Below, piece by piece: positions 22,721-32,284 of a stretch of DNA of 64,000 bases (its first letter is position 1; each line of letters opens with the position of its first letter). This DNA is from Kiloniellales bacterium (GTDB lineage Bacteria; Pseudomonadota; Alphaproteobacteria; Kiloniellales; JAKSDN01). Location: positions 1 to 64,000 of the forward strand of contig JANQLT010000081.1 in assembly GCA_028280455.1 (NCBI GenBank), given 5' to 3'. Position numbers and translations under genes: made by a program. The notes under the pieces were generated by a model. That model was given only the letters and a program-made list of their open reading frames with translations. It made no database searches and was not told where the DNA came from.

Positions 22721-24463
22721 TTATAGGTTGCCTGCATTGATCAATCCATAACCCCATTTCGGGTCAAATGCGCCAGCCGCTTGGCCAGGAATGGCCGATA
22801 CGGCCTGAAGGTCCTGCTTGGCCTGAGCCGGCGTCAGATGACGGTTCCGCTCCAGCATCAGGGCCACCAAACCGGTGACCACGGGGCAGGCCATGCTCGT
22901 TCCGGCGTTGACCCGAAAATCTGCCGTAATCTTCATGCTGTCCGAGACAGAAGCGGCCGACGAGAAGGGCGCCACGACGAAAGCCCCTGGCGCAGCGAGG
23001 TCCGGTTTCCGGGCCAAGTCACGCAGCGGACCTTCGCTGGAGAAGTCCGATATCGTGTTGAGCGGGAGGCTGGTGCCGCGCGCGTCTCCGTTGATGTCGG
23101 TCCAGTTGCTGCGAGATGTGTAGGAGGCCACGGTAATGGCTTCTGCCGCGCAGCCTGGGGAGCCAATCTTCAGGCGATCTGTTGCAGCTCTCCCCCGGAA
23201 GGTGACGTCGCTGAACCGGTTGTTGTCGAGCGCCCAAGCATGGAGCTCGCTGTCGGGCCCGGCGACGCCCCGCACGTGGAGTCTCCAAGTGCCGGCCGCT
23301 GCGGTGAGCGTTGGCGGACCGCCATCGATTACCACCACGGCATTGTGATCGCCGTTTGCAGCGTTCGGGCCGGGCGTGAGGAGCCTTACCCTGTCGGTTC
23401 CCAGAAAGAAGGTCGCCAGTTGAGTGCCGCCTTGCATGATCCCACGAAAGGGAGTCTGCAGCCCGCTGGGCGCTGACACGGCGATCTCGGCGGAAGTCTG
23501 ACCCGAATACCAAGCGTTGACGATCGCTTTGCGGGTGCCGGAAGGCACACGAAACTCGATCGTCTCGGTTTGGCCGACGGCAATCTGCGCTTCGGCGTGT
23601 ATGTCGTCGTTACCCTCGTTGCCTGCCGCACAGCAGACAATTCTCCCGGGGCCGCTCTCGTTGTCGATGATCGAGGACAGGCCGTCGCTGCCGTCGTGGG
23701 CATCGGAGTGGCCACCGAGACTGAGGTTCACAACGGCAGGCAGCTCTAGGTCCTTTGCAACGCGAAAGACATAGCGGACTCCGTCCGCGACATGCGCGTT
23801 GTTCATGTCGGTTTTGACAACGACCAGCGTTGCACCCGGAGCGATTCCGGCGAACTGGGGATGGGCGCCGGCAGCGATACCGGCGACGTGCGTGCCGTGT
23901 CCGTTGGCATCGGCCGATCCGGCTAGATGCCCCGCCGTGAACTCCTGTCCGTAGGCACCCTCAGGGACGCCCGGTCCACCGGGTATTGTCTGATCCCAAA
24001 TCCGAGAGATCCGGTTTGCGAAAGCGGTATGGGCCGGGTCAATGCCGCTGTCGACGATGCCGACAACAACGTCCTTGCCAACGCTTGGACCATGATTCTG
24101 CTGGTATGTGGGCATGTCGATCTGCGACGGGACGATATCCATCAATGGACGTAGTTGGTGCGAGCCGAGGATCTCTTGGATGCCTGGCTCCTCACTCAGA
24201 TAGGGCAGTGCCTCCAACGGCAGAATGGCTGTTCGGACCTCCCCAGCTGGGGAATTCACCACCACGCCTTGCTGCTCCAATGGCGCAAAATCCTTGTCGT
24301 TGTCGCACCGGACAAACACGACCGATCGGGCAGGGCGAGCACTCGCCAAGTCCTCGCCGACGATGCCAAGTGGACCCAGCATCCGGGCAACTTCTTCCAA
24401 TTCCTGCGACGTCCAATCCTCATATGCGGTCAGCAATGAGGGAGAAACGATTTCATCGCGCAT
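22721..24463 (-). CDS. S8-family subtilisin-like serine peptidase without signal peptide
   Basis: A 580-residue protein. An N-terminal propeptide-like domain (about 45-110) is followed by the S8 catalytic domain with complete triad: Asp in VVGIVDSGID, His in GHGTHVAGIAAG, Ser in NAGTSMACPVVTG, plus the oxyanion Asn in CCAAGNEG. A ~150-residue beta-rich insertion sits between the Asn and Ser motifs (about 290-440). There is no signal peptide or Tat motif, so it may stay in the cytosol or leave by an unusual route. It lies in a lower-GC islet between denD and the dehydratase, with a clear sigma70-like promoter upstream. The small I9-like gene follows it. Confidence 0.92.
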   Translation of the reverse strand: MRDEIVSPSLLTAYEDWTSQELEEVARMLGPLGIVGEDLASARPARSVVFVRCDNDKDFAPLEQQGVVVNSPAGEVRTAILPLEALPYLSEEPGIQEILGSHQLRPLMDIVPSQIDMPTYQQNHGPSVGKDVVVGIVDSGIDPAHTAFANRISRIWDQTIPGGPGVPEGAYGQEFTAGHLAGSADANGHGTHVAGIAAGAHPQFAGIAPGATLVVVKTDMNNAHVADGVRYVFRVAKDLELPAVVNLSLGGHSDAHDGSDGLSSIIDNESGPGRIVCCAAGNEGNDDIHAEAQIAVGQTETIEFRVPSGTRKAIVNAWYSGQTSAEIAVSAPSGLQTPFRGIMQGGTQLATFFLGTDRVRLLTPGPNAANGDHNAVVVIDGGPPTLTAAAGTWRLHVRGVAGPDSELHAWALDNNRFSDVTFRGRAATDRLKIGSPGCAAEAITVASYTSRSNWTDINGDARGTSLPLNTISDFSSEGPLRDLARKPDLAAPGAFVVAPFSSAASVSDSMKITADFRVNAGTSMACPVVTGLVALMLERNRHLTPAQAKQDLQAVSAIPGQAAGAFDPKWGYGLINAGNL

Positions 24464-24506
24464 GGCTTATGTCCCCCAGGAGGCCGAAGGTAGTTTTCAA
24501 CGACTT

Positions 24507-24535
24507 TTATAACGTTTGATGATAAAGAAATACAA
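24507..24535 (-). promoter_or_regulatory. Putative sigma70-type promoter for the subtilase gene
   Basis: On the minus strand, TTGTAT (24535-24530) is followed after 17 bases by TTATAA (24512-24507), in an AT-rich patch that stands out in this GC-rich window. It lies about 45 bp from the start codon at 24463, with a GGGGGA ribosome-binding-like stretch closer in. Prediction only. Confidence 0.5.
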
Positions 24536-24930
24536 TTACTAATAAATATAGTGGCGAACCGGAGAACGGAAACTGGGATGGGTCCCATAGGTCGGTTAGC
24601 CATGCGAGAAACCGCCCGAAGGCTGGGCGAGATAGGCCAACGAGTGCGCTCGATTGGAGCGGCGGCGCCTTTGGCTAAGCGCGAAGACCGTCTCGCCGGC
24701 CCCAAGCACAACCGTCCCCATCGTCATTGCCTCTGCCTGCCCGACCGGGGCGGCTGGTCCTCGGCGCGCTGTGCCCGGTTTGGCTCTGCATCACGCAGCC
24801 GATACTGAACCTCTTCGCAAATGTCATGGCGGGCTCTAGCGTGGAGACCTAGACTTCGAATCAGTCGGGCGTTGTCAGTGCGACCGATCCAATCGTTATA
24901 ACCGACAGAAGTATGCGGAGGAATCCAGGC
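24536..24930. other. Gap with no supported gene
   Basis: About 400 bp between the subtilase promoter and the dehydratase start. Short open frames occur on both strands (for example 24551-24808 plus), but none has a convincing ribosome-binding site or recognisable motif. The left part is AT-rich, the right part returns to chromosomal composition. It could be the decayed edge of the inserted islet. The GGAGGA at 24917-24922 belongs to the dehydratase start at 24931. Confidence 0.5.
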
Positions 24931-26661
<1,731 letters not shown>

Positions 26662-26677
26662 GCCGGAGGGCCGTTCC

Positions 26678-27721
26678 TTGTCCGAGCGCCTGCTGGTGCT
26701 GACTCCCGACGCGCGCTACGCCGACGACGCCGAGCTCGAGCGCGCCATGGCCGGGCCCGACGTCGAGTTCGCGATCTTCCGCGAGCGCGAGCGTAGCGGC
26801 CTGCCGGCCGACCTGCTGGCGCGCTGCGACGGCCTGCTGGTCTGGAACGAGATGCCGATCGATGCCGGGCTGCTCGGCCAGGCGCGCAACTGCCGCATCG
26901 TCTCGCGCGCCGGCGTCGGCTTCGACCACATCGACCTGGAGGCCGCGGCGGCGGCCGGCATCCCGGTCTGCAACACGCCGGACTACGGCACGGCGGAGGT
27001 CGCCGACCACGCCATCGCGCTGATGCTCGCCCTGAAGCGCGGCCTGATCGTCTATCACCAGGCGATCGTCGAGGAGCCGCGCGGCGGCTTCAACTTCCGC
27101 CATGCCGACCGGGTCAAGCGCCTGCGTGGCGCCTGCTTCGGCGTTCTCGGCCTCGGCCGGATCGGCACCGCCACCGCGCTGCGCGCCAAGGCCTTCGGCC
27201 TCGACGTGGCGGCCTACGACCCCTACCTGCCGTCGGGCCAGGAGCTGGCCCTGGGCGTCCGCCGCCACAAGACCCTGGCCGACCTGGTCGCCGAGGCGGA
27301 CGTGCTCAGTCTCCACGTGCCTCTGACGCCGGAGACGCGCGGCCTGGTCGATCGCGATCTGCTGCGCGCCATGAAGCCGAGCGCCATGCTGATCACCACC
27401 GCGCGCGGCGCCGTGGTCGATCCGGCGGCGCTCCACGAGGCCCTGCGCGAGGGCTGGATCGCCGCCGCCGGCCTCGACGTGCTGCCGCAGGAGCCGCCGG
27501 ACCCCGAGACGCCCTTGCTGCGCGACTACGCGGCGCAGCCCGACTGGCTGCGCGGCCGCCTGCTGATCAGCCCGCATGCCGCCTGGTACTCGCCGGAGAG
27601 CCAGGCCGACGCCCGCCGCCTCTCGACCGAGACCCTGCTGCTCTATCTGCGCGAAGGCCGGCTGCGCAACTGCGTCAACGCCGACCTGCTGAGGGACCGA
27701 CCCTTGCGGGCCGCACAGTGA
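26678..27721 (+). CDS. D-2-hydroxyacid dehydrogenase (CtBP/phosphoglycerate dehydrogenase-like)
   Basis: The TTG at 26678 has GGAGGG ending 7 bp upstream and directly follows the dehydratase; no ATG exists near the conserved N-terminus. It gives 347 residues. The NAD site is FGVLGLGRIGTATALRAKAFG near residue 150; catalytic Arg (TTARGAVVDP), Glu (LPQEPP) and His (ISPHAAWYS) are present. It resembles the CtBP-type subgroup. Its role is likely reduction or oxidation of an alpha-keto/hydroxy acid in the same pathway. TTG starts are uncommon and may lower its expression. Confidence 0.87.
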   Translation: MSERLLVLTPDARYADDAELERAMAGPDVEFAIFRERERSGLPADLLARCDGLLVWNEMPIDAGLLGQARNCRIVSRAGVGFDHIDLEAAAAAGIPVCNTPDYGTAEVADHAIALMLALKRGLIVYHQAIVEEPRGGFNFRHADRVKRLRGACFGVLGLGRIGTATALRAKAFGLDVAAYDPYLPSGQELALGVRRHKTLADLVAEADVLSLHVPLTPETRGLVDRDLLRAMKPSAMLITTARGAVVDPAALHEALREGWIAAAGLDVLPQEPPDPETPLLRDYAAQPDWLRGRLLISPHAAWYSPESQADARRLSTETLLLYLREGRLRNCVNADLLRDRPLRAAQ

Positions 27722-27722
27722 C

Positions 27723-28550
27723 ATGCCGGCCTCGCTGAGCGACGCGCAGGTCGAGCGCTACCAACGCGACGGCTATTTGGCGCCCTTGCCGTCGATCGGC
27801 GCGGCCCGCGCGGCCGGTCTGGTGCGCCGCCTCGAGGCCTTCGAGGCGGAGACCGGCCAGCAGGCCGGGCAGGTGATCCGCAACAAGGGCCACCTGAAGC
27901 TGACCGCGCTCTACGCGCTGGTCGCCGAGCCGATCCTGCTCGACGCGGTGGAGGGCGTCCTGGGGCCCGACATCCTCTGCTGGGGCTCCAGCCTTTTCGT
28001 CAAGGATCCGGGCGATCCCGCATTCGTCGCCTGGCACCAGGACTCCTACTATTGGGGCATGGAGCCCCACGACGTCGTCTCGGTCTGGATCGCGCTGCTG
28101 CCGAGCACCCGGGAGAACGGCGCCATGCGCGTCGTCCCCGGCACGCACCGAGGGCCGGCGATGGCGCACGAGGCCTCGCCGGCCGGCAGCGCCAACATGC
28201 TCTTCACCCACGAGGAGCTGGCCGAGGCGGTCGACGAGGCGGCGGCGGTCGAGATCCTGCTCGAGGCCGGCGAGATGTCGCTGCACCACATCAACCTGCT
28301 GCACGGCTCGCAGCCGAACCGCAGCGCGGGCCGGCGCATGGGCTACGCGATCCGCTACGTCGCGCCCCATGTCCGCCAGCGCGGCGAGATGGACAGCGCC
28401 ACCCTGGTCCGCGGCCGCGACCGCTACGGCCACTTCAAGCCGGACCCGGTGCCCGAGCGCGATCTCGACCCGGCCATCCTGGCCTTCGTCGATGCGCCGC
28501 TCGGGGCGCTGCCCCATGGCGCCGCCAAGGACAAGGAGCTGACGCGATGA
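27723..28550 (+). CDS. Phytanoyl-CoA dioxygenase (PhyH)-family protein
   Basis: A 275-residue Fe(II)/2-oxoglutarate-type dioxygenase. The metal triad is visible as HQD in AWHQDSYYWGM near residue 102 and the distal His in LLHGSQPNRSAGRRMGYAIRYV near 198 with the 2-oxoglutarate-binding Arg. Members hydroxylate small acids, ectoine, or natural products. It begins 1 bp after the hydroxyacid dehydrogenase and overlaps the next SDR (ATGA). It may hydroxylate or demethylate a substrate feeding the sugar-acid pathway. Substrate unknown. Confidence 0.87.
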   Translation: MPASLSDAQVERYQRDGYLAPLPSIGAARAAGLVRRLEAFEAETGQQAGQVIRNKGHLKLTALYALVAEPILLDAVEGVLGPDILCWGSSLFVKDPGDPAFVAWHQDSYYWGMEPHDVVSVWIALLPSTRENGAMRVVPGTHRGPAMAHEASPAGSANMLFTHEELAEAVDEAAAVEILLEAGEMSLHHINLLHGSQPNRSAGRRMGYAIRYVAPHVRQRGEMDSATLVRGRDRYGHFKPDPVPERDLDPAILAFVDAPLGALPHGAAKDKELTR

Positions 28551-29263
28551 GTCTCGAAGGCCGGGCGGCGGTGATCACGGGCGCGACCAGCGGCATCGGC
28601 TTCCGCGTCGCCTGCGCCCTGTCGCGGCGCGGCGTCAAGCTGGTGCTCGGCGGCCGGCGCGCCGATGTGCTGGAGCAGCACTGCGAGGTCCTGCCCGACG
28701 CGCTCTACCTGGCCGGAGACATCGCCGAGCCGGACATGCCGGGCCGGCTGCTCGAGCTGGCCCTGGAGCGCCACGGCCGCCTCGACATCGTCGTCAACAA
28801 CGCCGGGCAGAACCACAACGGGCCGATCGAGTCCGTCGACGTCGAGCAGGTCTGTGGGATGGCCCGGGTCAACGTCGAGGCGGCCTTTCGCATGGCCTAT
28901 CTGGCCGTGAAGCACTTCCGCGACGTGGGCCGCGGGCATCTGGTCAACACCTCCTCGGTCCTCGGCTTCAAGGTGCGGCCCTATGCCGGCGCCTACGCCG
29001 GGACCAAGTATGCCGTCGAGGCGCTCTCCGAAGCCCTGCGCCTGGAGCTTGCCGGCACGCCGATCAAGGTGACCTGCGTCGAGCCGGGGCTGGTCATCAC
29101 CGACCTGCACCGCGATCATGCGGACCGGCCGGAGGTCGCGCAGGACGTCGCGGAGCCGCTGATGCCGGAGGAGGTCGCGGAGATGATCGTCTACGCCTTG
29201 GAGCAGCCCGACCACATCGCCACGCCGCGGCTGATGATCCTGCCGCAGAGCCAGTCGATCTAG
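28547..29263 (+). CDS. Short-chain dehydrogenase/reductase
   Basis: The ATG at 28547 overlaps the PhyH stop, giving 238 residues. Classical SDR: TGATSGIG cofactor motif at residues 11-18, NNAG at ~83, Ser in NTSSVLGF and YAGTK (Tyr-x3-Lys) near 150. It has an acidic-free beta2 end with GGRR, suggesting NADP preference. It is fourth in the 24931-30018 operon. The specific alcohol substrate is unknown. Confidence 0.87.
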   Translation: MSLEGRAAVITGATSGIGFRVACALSRRGVKLVLGGRRADVLEQHCEVLPDALYLAGDIAEPDMPGRLLELALERHGRLDIVVNNAGQNHNGPIESVDVEQVCGMARVNVEAAFRMAYLAVKHFRDVGRGHLVNTSSVLGFKVRPYAGAYAGTKYAVEALSEALRLELAGTPIKVTCVEPGLVITDLHRDHADRPEVAQDVAEPLMPEEVAEMIVYALEQPDHIATPRLMILPQSQSI

Positions 29264-29274
29264 GGCCGCGGCGG

Positions 29275-30018
29275 ATGGCGGAGTCTCTCGTCGGCAAGCG
29301 CGCCCTGGTGACCGGGGCGGCGCAGGGCATCGGACTGGCCTCGACCATGGCCCTGGTCCGTGAGGGCGCGCACGTGCTCGCCACCGACACCAACCGCTCC
29401 AAGCTCGCCGAGCTGCCGATGCACGGCGGCTCGCTGGACACGGCGGCCCTGGACGTCACCGACGGCGAGGCCATCGCGGCCCTGGCCGCCATGGACAGCG
29501 ATTTCGACATCCTGGTCAACGTCGCGGGCTTCGTGCACCAGGGCTCGATCCTCGACTGCGAGGAGATGGACTGGGACTTCTCCTTCGACCTCAACGTCAA
29601 GTCGATGTACCGCATGATCCGCGCCTTCCTGCCGGCCATGCTGGAGGCCGGCTCGGGCTCGATCATCAACATCGCCTCGGTCGCCTCCTCGATCCGCGGG
29701 CTGCCGAGCCGCTGCGCCTACGGCGCCAGCAAGGCCGCGGTCATCGGCCTGACCAAGGCGGTGGCGGCTGACACCATCAAGGGCGGCGTGCGCTGCAACG
29801 CGGTCTGTCCCGGCACGGTCGAATCGCCCTCGCTGGAGCAGCGCATCGCCTCCTTCGAGGACCCGGCGGCGGCCCGCAAGGCCTTCATCGCCCGCCAGCC
29901 CATGGGCCGGCTCGGCACGCCCGAGGAGGTCGCCGCGGCGGTGGCCTATCTGGCCAGCGATGCCGCGGCTTTCACCACCGGCACCACGCTGATCGTCGAC
30001 GGCGGCGTCGCGCTCTGA
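29275..30018 (+). CDS. Short-chain dehydrogenase (2-keto-3-deoxy-L-fuconate dehydrogenase/DHRS6-like)
   Basis: A 247-residue SDR with TGAAQGIG at residues 13-20, an Asp after beta2 (LATDTN, NAD preference), NVAG near 83, catalytic Ser in NIASVASSIRG and YGASK near 145, and C-terminal TTLIVDGGVAL. Unlike the preceding SDR it resembles the group acting on 3-hydroxybutyrate or 2-keto-3-deoxy-L-fuconate/rhamnonate. That would suit an operon with a dehydratase making 2-keto-3-deoxy acids and an FAH hydrolase that cleaves diketo products. It starts 11 bp after the previous gene and ends the operon. Confidence 0.86.
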   Translation: MAESLVGKRALVTGAAQGIGLASTMALVREGAHVLATDTNRSKLAELPMHGGSLDTAALDVTDGEAIAALAAMDSDFDILVNVAGFVHQGSILDCEEMDWDFSFDLNVKSMYRMIRAFLPAMLEAGSGSIINIASVASSIRGLPSRCAYGASKAAVIGLTKAVAADTIKGGVRCNAVCPGTVESPSLEQRIASFEDPAAARKAFIARQPMGRLGTPEEVAAAVAYLASDAAAFTTGTTLIVDGGVAL

Positions 30019-30182
30019 ATCCGCTCCAGGCGCCCGCGGCACGACGACACAGCTAGCGACCTCGCGCGATGTCTATAGGCGACTTGACCTAGACGACAAT
30101 AGTAAAACGCTTTCACTAAGTTTTAAGGCTTCTGGCGTCGAATCGTCGGCATCGCTGCCCGTTTACCGCGAAGCCTGCCGAG

Positions 30183-30791
30183 ATGACCGCTTACGACTTC
30201 GAGAAGCTGCGAGTCTTGGCCATAGACGACAACCGTTTCACCTTGTCCGTCATCAAGTCCCTGCTCGACACGATGGGCGTCAAGACGGTGTTCTGCATGT
30301 CCAAGGGCACGAACGCGCTCGAGATCATGAAGCAGTGGCAGCCCGACGTGCTGATCGTCGACCAGGTCATGCAGCCGATCAGCGGCCTGGACCTGATCCG
30401 CCAGATCCGGGACTCCGATTCCGACAAATACAGCTTCGTGCCGATCGTTCTGGTGACGGCCCACGCGAGCAAAGAGGTCGTCCATCGCGCGCGCTTCTGG
30501 GCGGGGGCCGACGCGGTCCTGGTCAAGCCCTTGTCGGCACGGCGGCTCTTCAACTGCATCGTCGCGCTCTACGAAAGCGATCGGACCTTCGTGCGCACCG
30601 GGGACTATTTCGGACCGGACCGGCGGGTCAAGGACCGGCCCTTCGAGGGCGAGGGCCGGCGGGCGGAGGACCCGGCGCAGGACAAGCCCGAGGGGGCCGC
30701 GGTCGCTGCGGCCGCCGCCGACGATGGCGATCTCCTGTTCATCGGCGTCGACGACGACGCCGACGAGCCGCCGCGGCGCGCGAGCGCCTGA
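30183..30791 (+). CDS. Single-domain response regulator with GPDRR-type C-terminal tail
   Basis: A 202-residue protein. The receiver domain (about 8-128) has the full active site: IDDN, phospho-Asp in LIVDQVMQP, Thr in VLVTAHAS, Lys in LVKPLSARRL. After it comes YFGPDRRVKDRPFEGEGRR, a short basic motif common in stand-alone alphaproteobacterial receivers, and an acidic low-complexity tail. There is no DNA-binding domain, so it should act by protein contact. The Hpt-like protein follows 3 bp downstream, an obvious phosphotransfer partner. Confidence 0.87.
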   Translation: MTAYDFEKLRVLAIDDNRFTLSVIKSLLDTMGVKTVFCMSKGTNALEIMKQWQPDVLIVDQVMQPISGLDLIRQIRDSDSDKYSFVPIVLVTAHASKEVVHRARFWAGADAVLVKPLSARRLFNCIVALYESDRTFVRTGDYFGPDRRVKDRPFEGEGRRAEDPAQDKPEGAAVAAAAADDGDLLFIGVDDDADEPPRRASA

Positions 30792-30794
30792 GCC

Positions 30795-31316
30795 ATGGCC
30801 GCGCCGACCGCCAAGAAGGGTGAGCGTGGCAAGGCCGGGGCCTGCCATTTCATCCAGCCGCCGGACTTCATCAAGTCGAAGGCGGTCAAGGGCCGGGGCG
30901 TCGATCTCACCACGGTCGAGGAACAGGCCCAGGCCATGGTCTCCGCCCTCAAGGGCGAGTACCTGGAGCGGGTCAAGTCCGAGCTTGCCATCCTCGAGAA
31001 GGCCGTCGACTCGATCCGCAAGGGCGCGCCGGAGGAGCGCGGCGGGGCCTTGCGCACGCTCTCGCACATCAGCCATGAGATCACCGGCCAGGCGGGCACC
31101 TTCGGCTTCGAGCTGATCACGACCATCGGCAACTCGCTCTGCGAGTTCGTCGCCGAGCTGGATGACCCGACGGCCAACGACCTCAAGGCGATCGAGATCC
31201 ACGCCGACGCCATCCGGGTCGTGATCTCCCAGAAGATCCAGGGCAGCGGCGGCGAGGTCGGCCAGCACCTGCTGACCGGGATCGAGGCCATGGTCGCCAA
31301 GGTGCGCGCCCGCTAG
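30795..31316 (+). CDS. Hpt-domain (histidine phosphotransfer) protein
   Basis: A 173-residue, mainly helical protein. A ~40-residue N-terminal segment precedes an Hpt-like bundle with LSHISHEITGQAGTFGFELI, where the His followed by E-x-x-G-Q-A-G-T-F-G matches the phospho-accepting helix of Hpt proteins. It has no kinase or membrane domain. Placed 3 bp after the receiver gene it likely relays phosphate to or from it; the cognate hybrid kinase is not in the window. Confidence 0.78.
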   Translation: MAAPTAKKGERGKAGACHFIQPPDFIKSKAVKGRGVDLTTVEEQAQAMVSALKGEYLERVKSELAILEKAVDSIRKGAPEERGGALRTLSHISHEITGQAGTFGFELITTIGNSLCEFVAELDDPTANDLKAIEIHADAIRVVISQKIQGSGGEVGQHLLTGIEAMVAKVRAR

Positions 31317-31475
31317 CGAGGCGGCCGCGCGTCGCCCCTTTCGTTCTTCAGGTTCACTGCATTCCGGAGGAGCTGCCGAGCTTCGAGCGCAAGGCGCTGG
31401 CACGACCGGCCTATTGGTCCTTCCGGCAAATACGGTCTCGCAGATAGACGACAGCCTTTCGGCGCTCCCGCGCCA
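31317..31475. other. Non-coding stretch before repeat element
   Basis: About 160 bp between the Hpt gene and the palindromic repeat at 31476. No supported frame, RNA motif or promoter is apparent. Together with the repeat and 53 bp after it, this makes the 324-bp gap before the GST gene. Confidence 0.5.
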
Positions 31476-31587
31476 GCCCCCCTCCCGGCGCTACCCGCCG
31501 GCCTCCCCCTCAAGGGGGGAGGCTCAACATGCTGGTGCGAAAGAACAATTCCCTCCCCACGCGAGGGGGAGGGATAGGGAGGGGGGC
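31476..31587. repeat. GC-rich palindromic intergenic repeat
   Basis: A 112-bp element bounded by GCCCCCCTCCC (31476-31486) and its perfect complement GGGAGGGGGGC (31577-31587). Inside are further hairpins, CCTCCCCC with GGGGGGAGG and CCCTCCCC with GGGGGAGGG. It can fold into a cruciform-like set of stems. Such elements recur between genes in alphaproteobacterial genomes. It lies between the convergent Hpt and GST genes and may also work as a transcription end. Confidence 0.65.
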
Positions 31588-31640
31588 GTCCGCGAAGCGG
31601 ACAAAGAACAGTCTTCAGCCCTCAAGCGGACAGCCGTGCT

Positions 31641-32261
31641 TCAGGTCAAGGGGATCATCACCTGATCGCGGAAGGCGGGGCGCTCGCTCAGGCGCTCGTA
31701 CCAGGCCCGCACGTTCGGCCGCTCGGCATGGGCCAGGGGCAGGCCGTACCAGCGATAGGTCAGGCAGCCGACCGGGATGTCGGCCATGGTCAGCGCCTTG
31801 CCGAGCATGGTCTGGCGCTCGGCCAGGTGCCGGTCGAGGACCTCGTAGATCTCGCCGGCCTGCCGGGCCGCCGCCTCGACGGCGGCCATGTCGCGCTCGG
31901 TCTCGGGCGTGCGGATCAGGTTCCAGAAGCAGATGCCGATCGGCGGCAGCAGCGTCGTGGTCGCCCAGTCCATCCAGCGGTCGGCGTCGGCCCGGGAGCG
32001 CTCCGTCTTCGGACAGAGCGACCCCAGGCCGTAGCGGGCCGAGAGATAGCGCACGATGGCGTTGGATTCCCAAAGCGTGAAGCCGTCGTCGTCGACCACC
32101 GGCACCCGGCCGTTGGGGTCCATGGCCCGGTACCAGTCCTCGTCGTTCTTGCCGAACCGCCCGCCGGCCTCGATCCGCTCGTGCGCCAGGCCGAGCTCGG
32201 CGACGCACCACATGACCTTCTGCACGTTCACGGAGTTATTCCGGCCCCAGACCTTCAGCAT
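31641..32261 (-). CDS. Glutathione S-transferase-family protein
   Basis: The ATG at 32261 gives 206 residues. The thioredoxin-like N-terminal domain begins KVWGRNNSVNVQKVMWCVAELG and contains NGRVPVVDDDGFTLWESNAIVRYL with the glutathione gamma-glutamyl-binding Glu-Ser (ES). The C-terminal helical domain has ALTMADIPVGCLTYRWYGL with the N-capping Asp. Cytosolic; conjugates or reduces electrophiles with glutathione. It stands alone 23 bp from the beta-propeller gene on the same strand. Confidence 0.9.
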   Translation of the reverse strand: MLKVWGRNNSVNVQKVMWCVAELGLAHERIEAGGRFGKNDEDWYRAMDPNGRVPVVDDDGFTLWESNAIVRYLSARYGLGSLCPKTERSRADADRWMDWATTTLLPPIGICFWNLIRTPETERDMAAVEAAARQAGEIYEVLDRHLAERQTMLGKALTMADIPVGCLTYRWYGLPLAHAERPNVRAWYERLSERPAFRDQVMIPLT

Positions 32262-32284
32262 CGCTTCCGCCTCCCACTGCCGTT

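Noticed and set aside
24551-24808. An 85-residue plus-strand frame in the gap after the subtilase
   Set aside because: No ribosome-binding site, family motif or coupling; equally long frames exist on the other strand.
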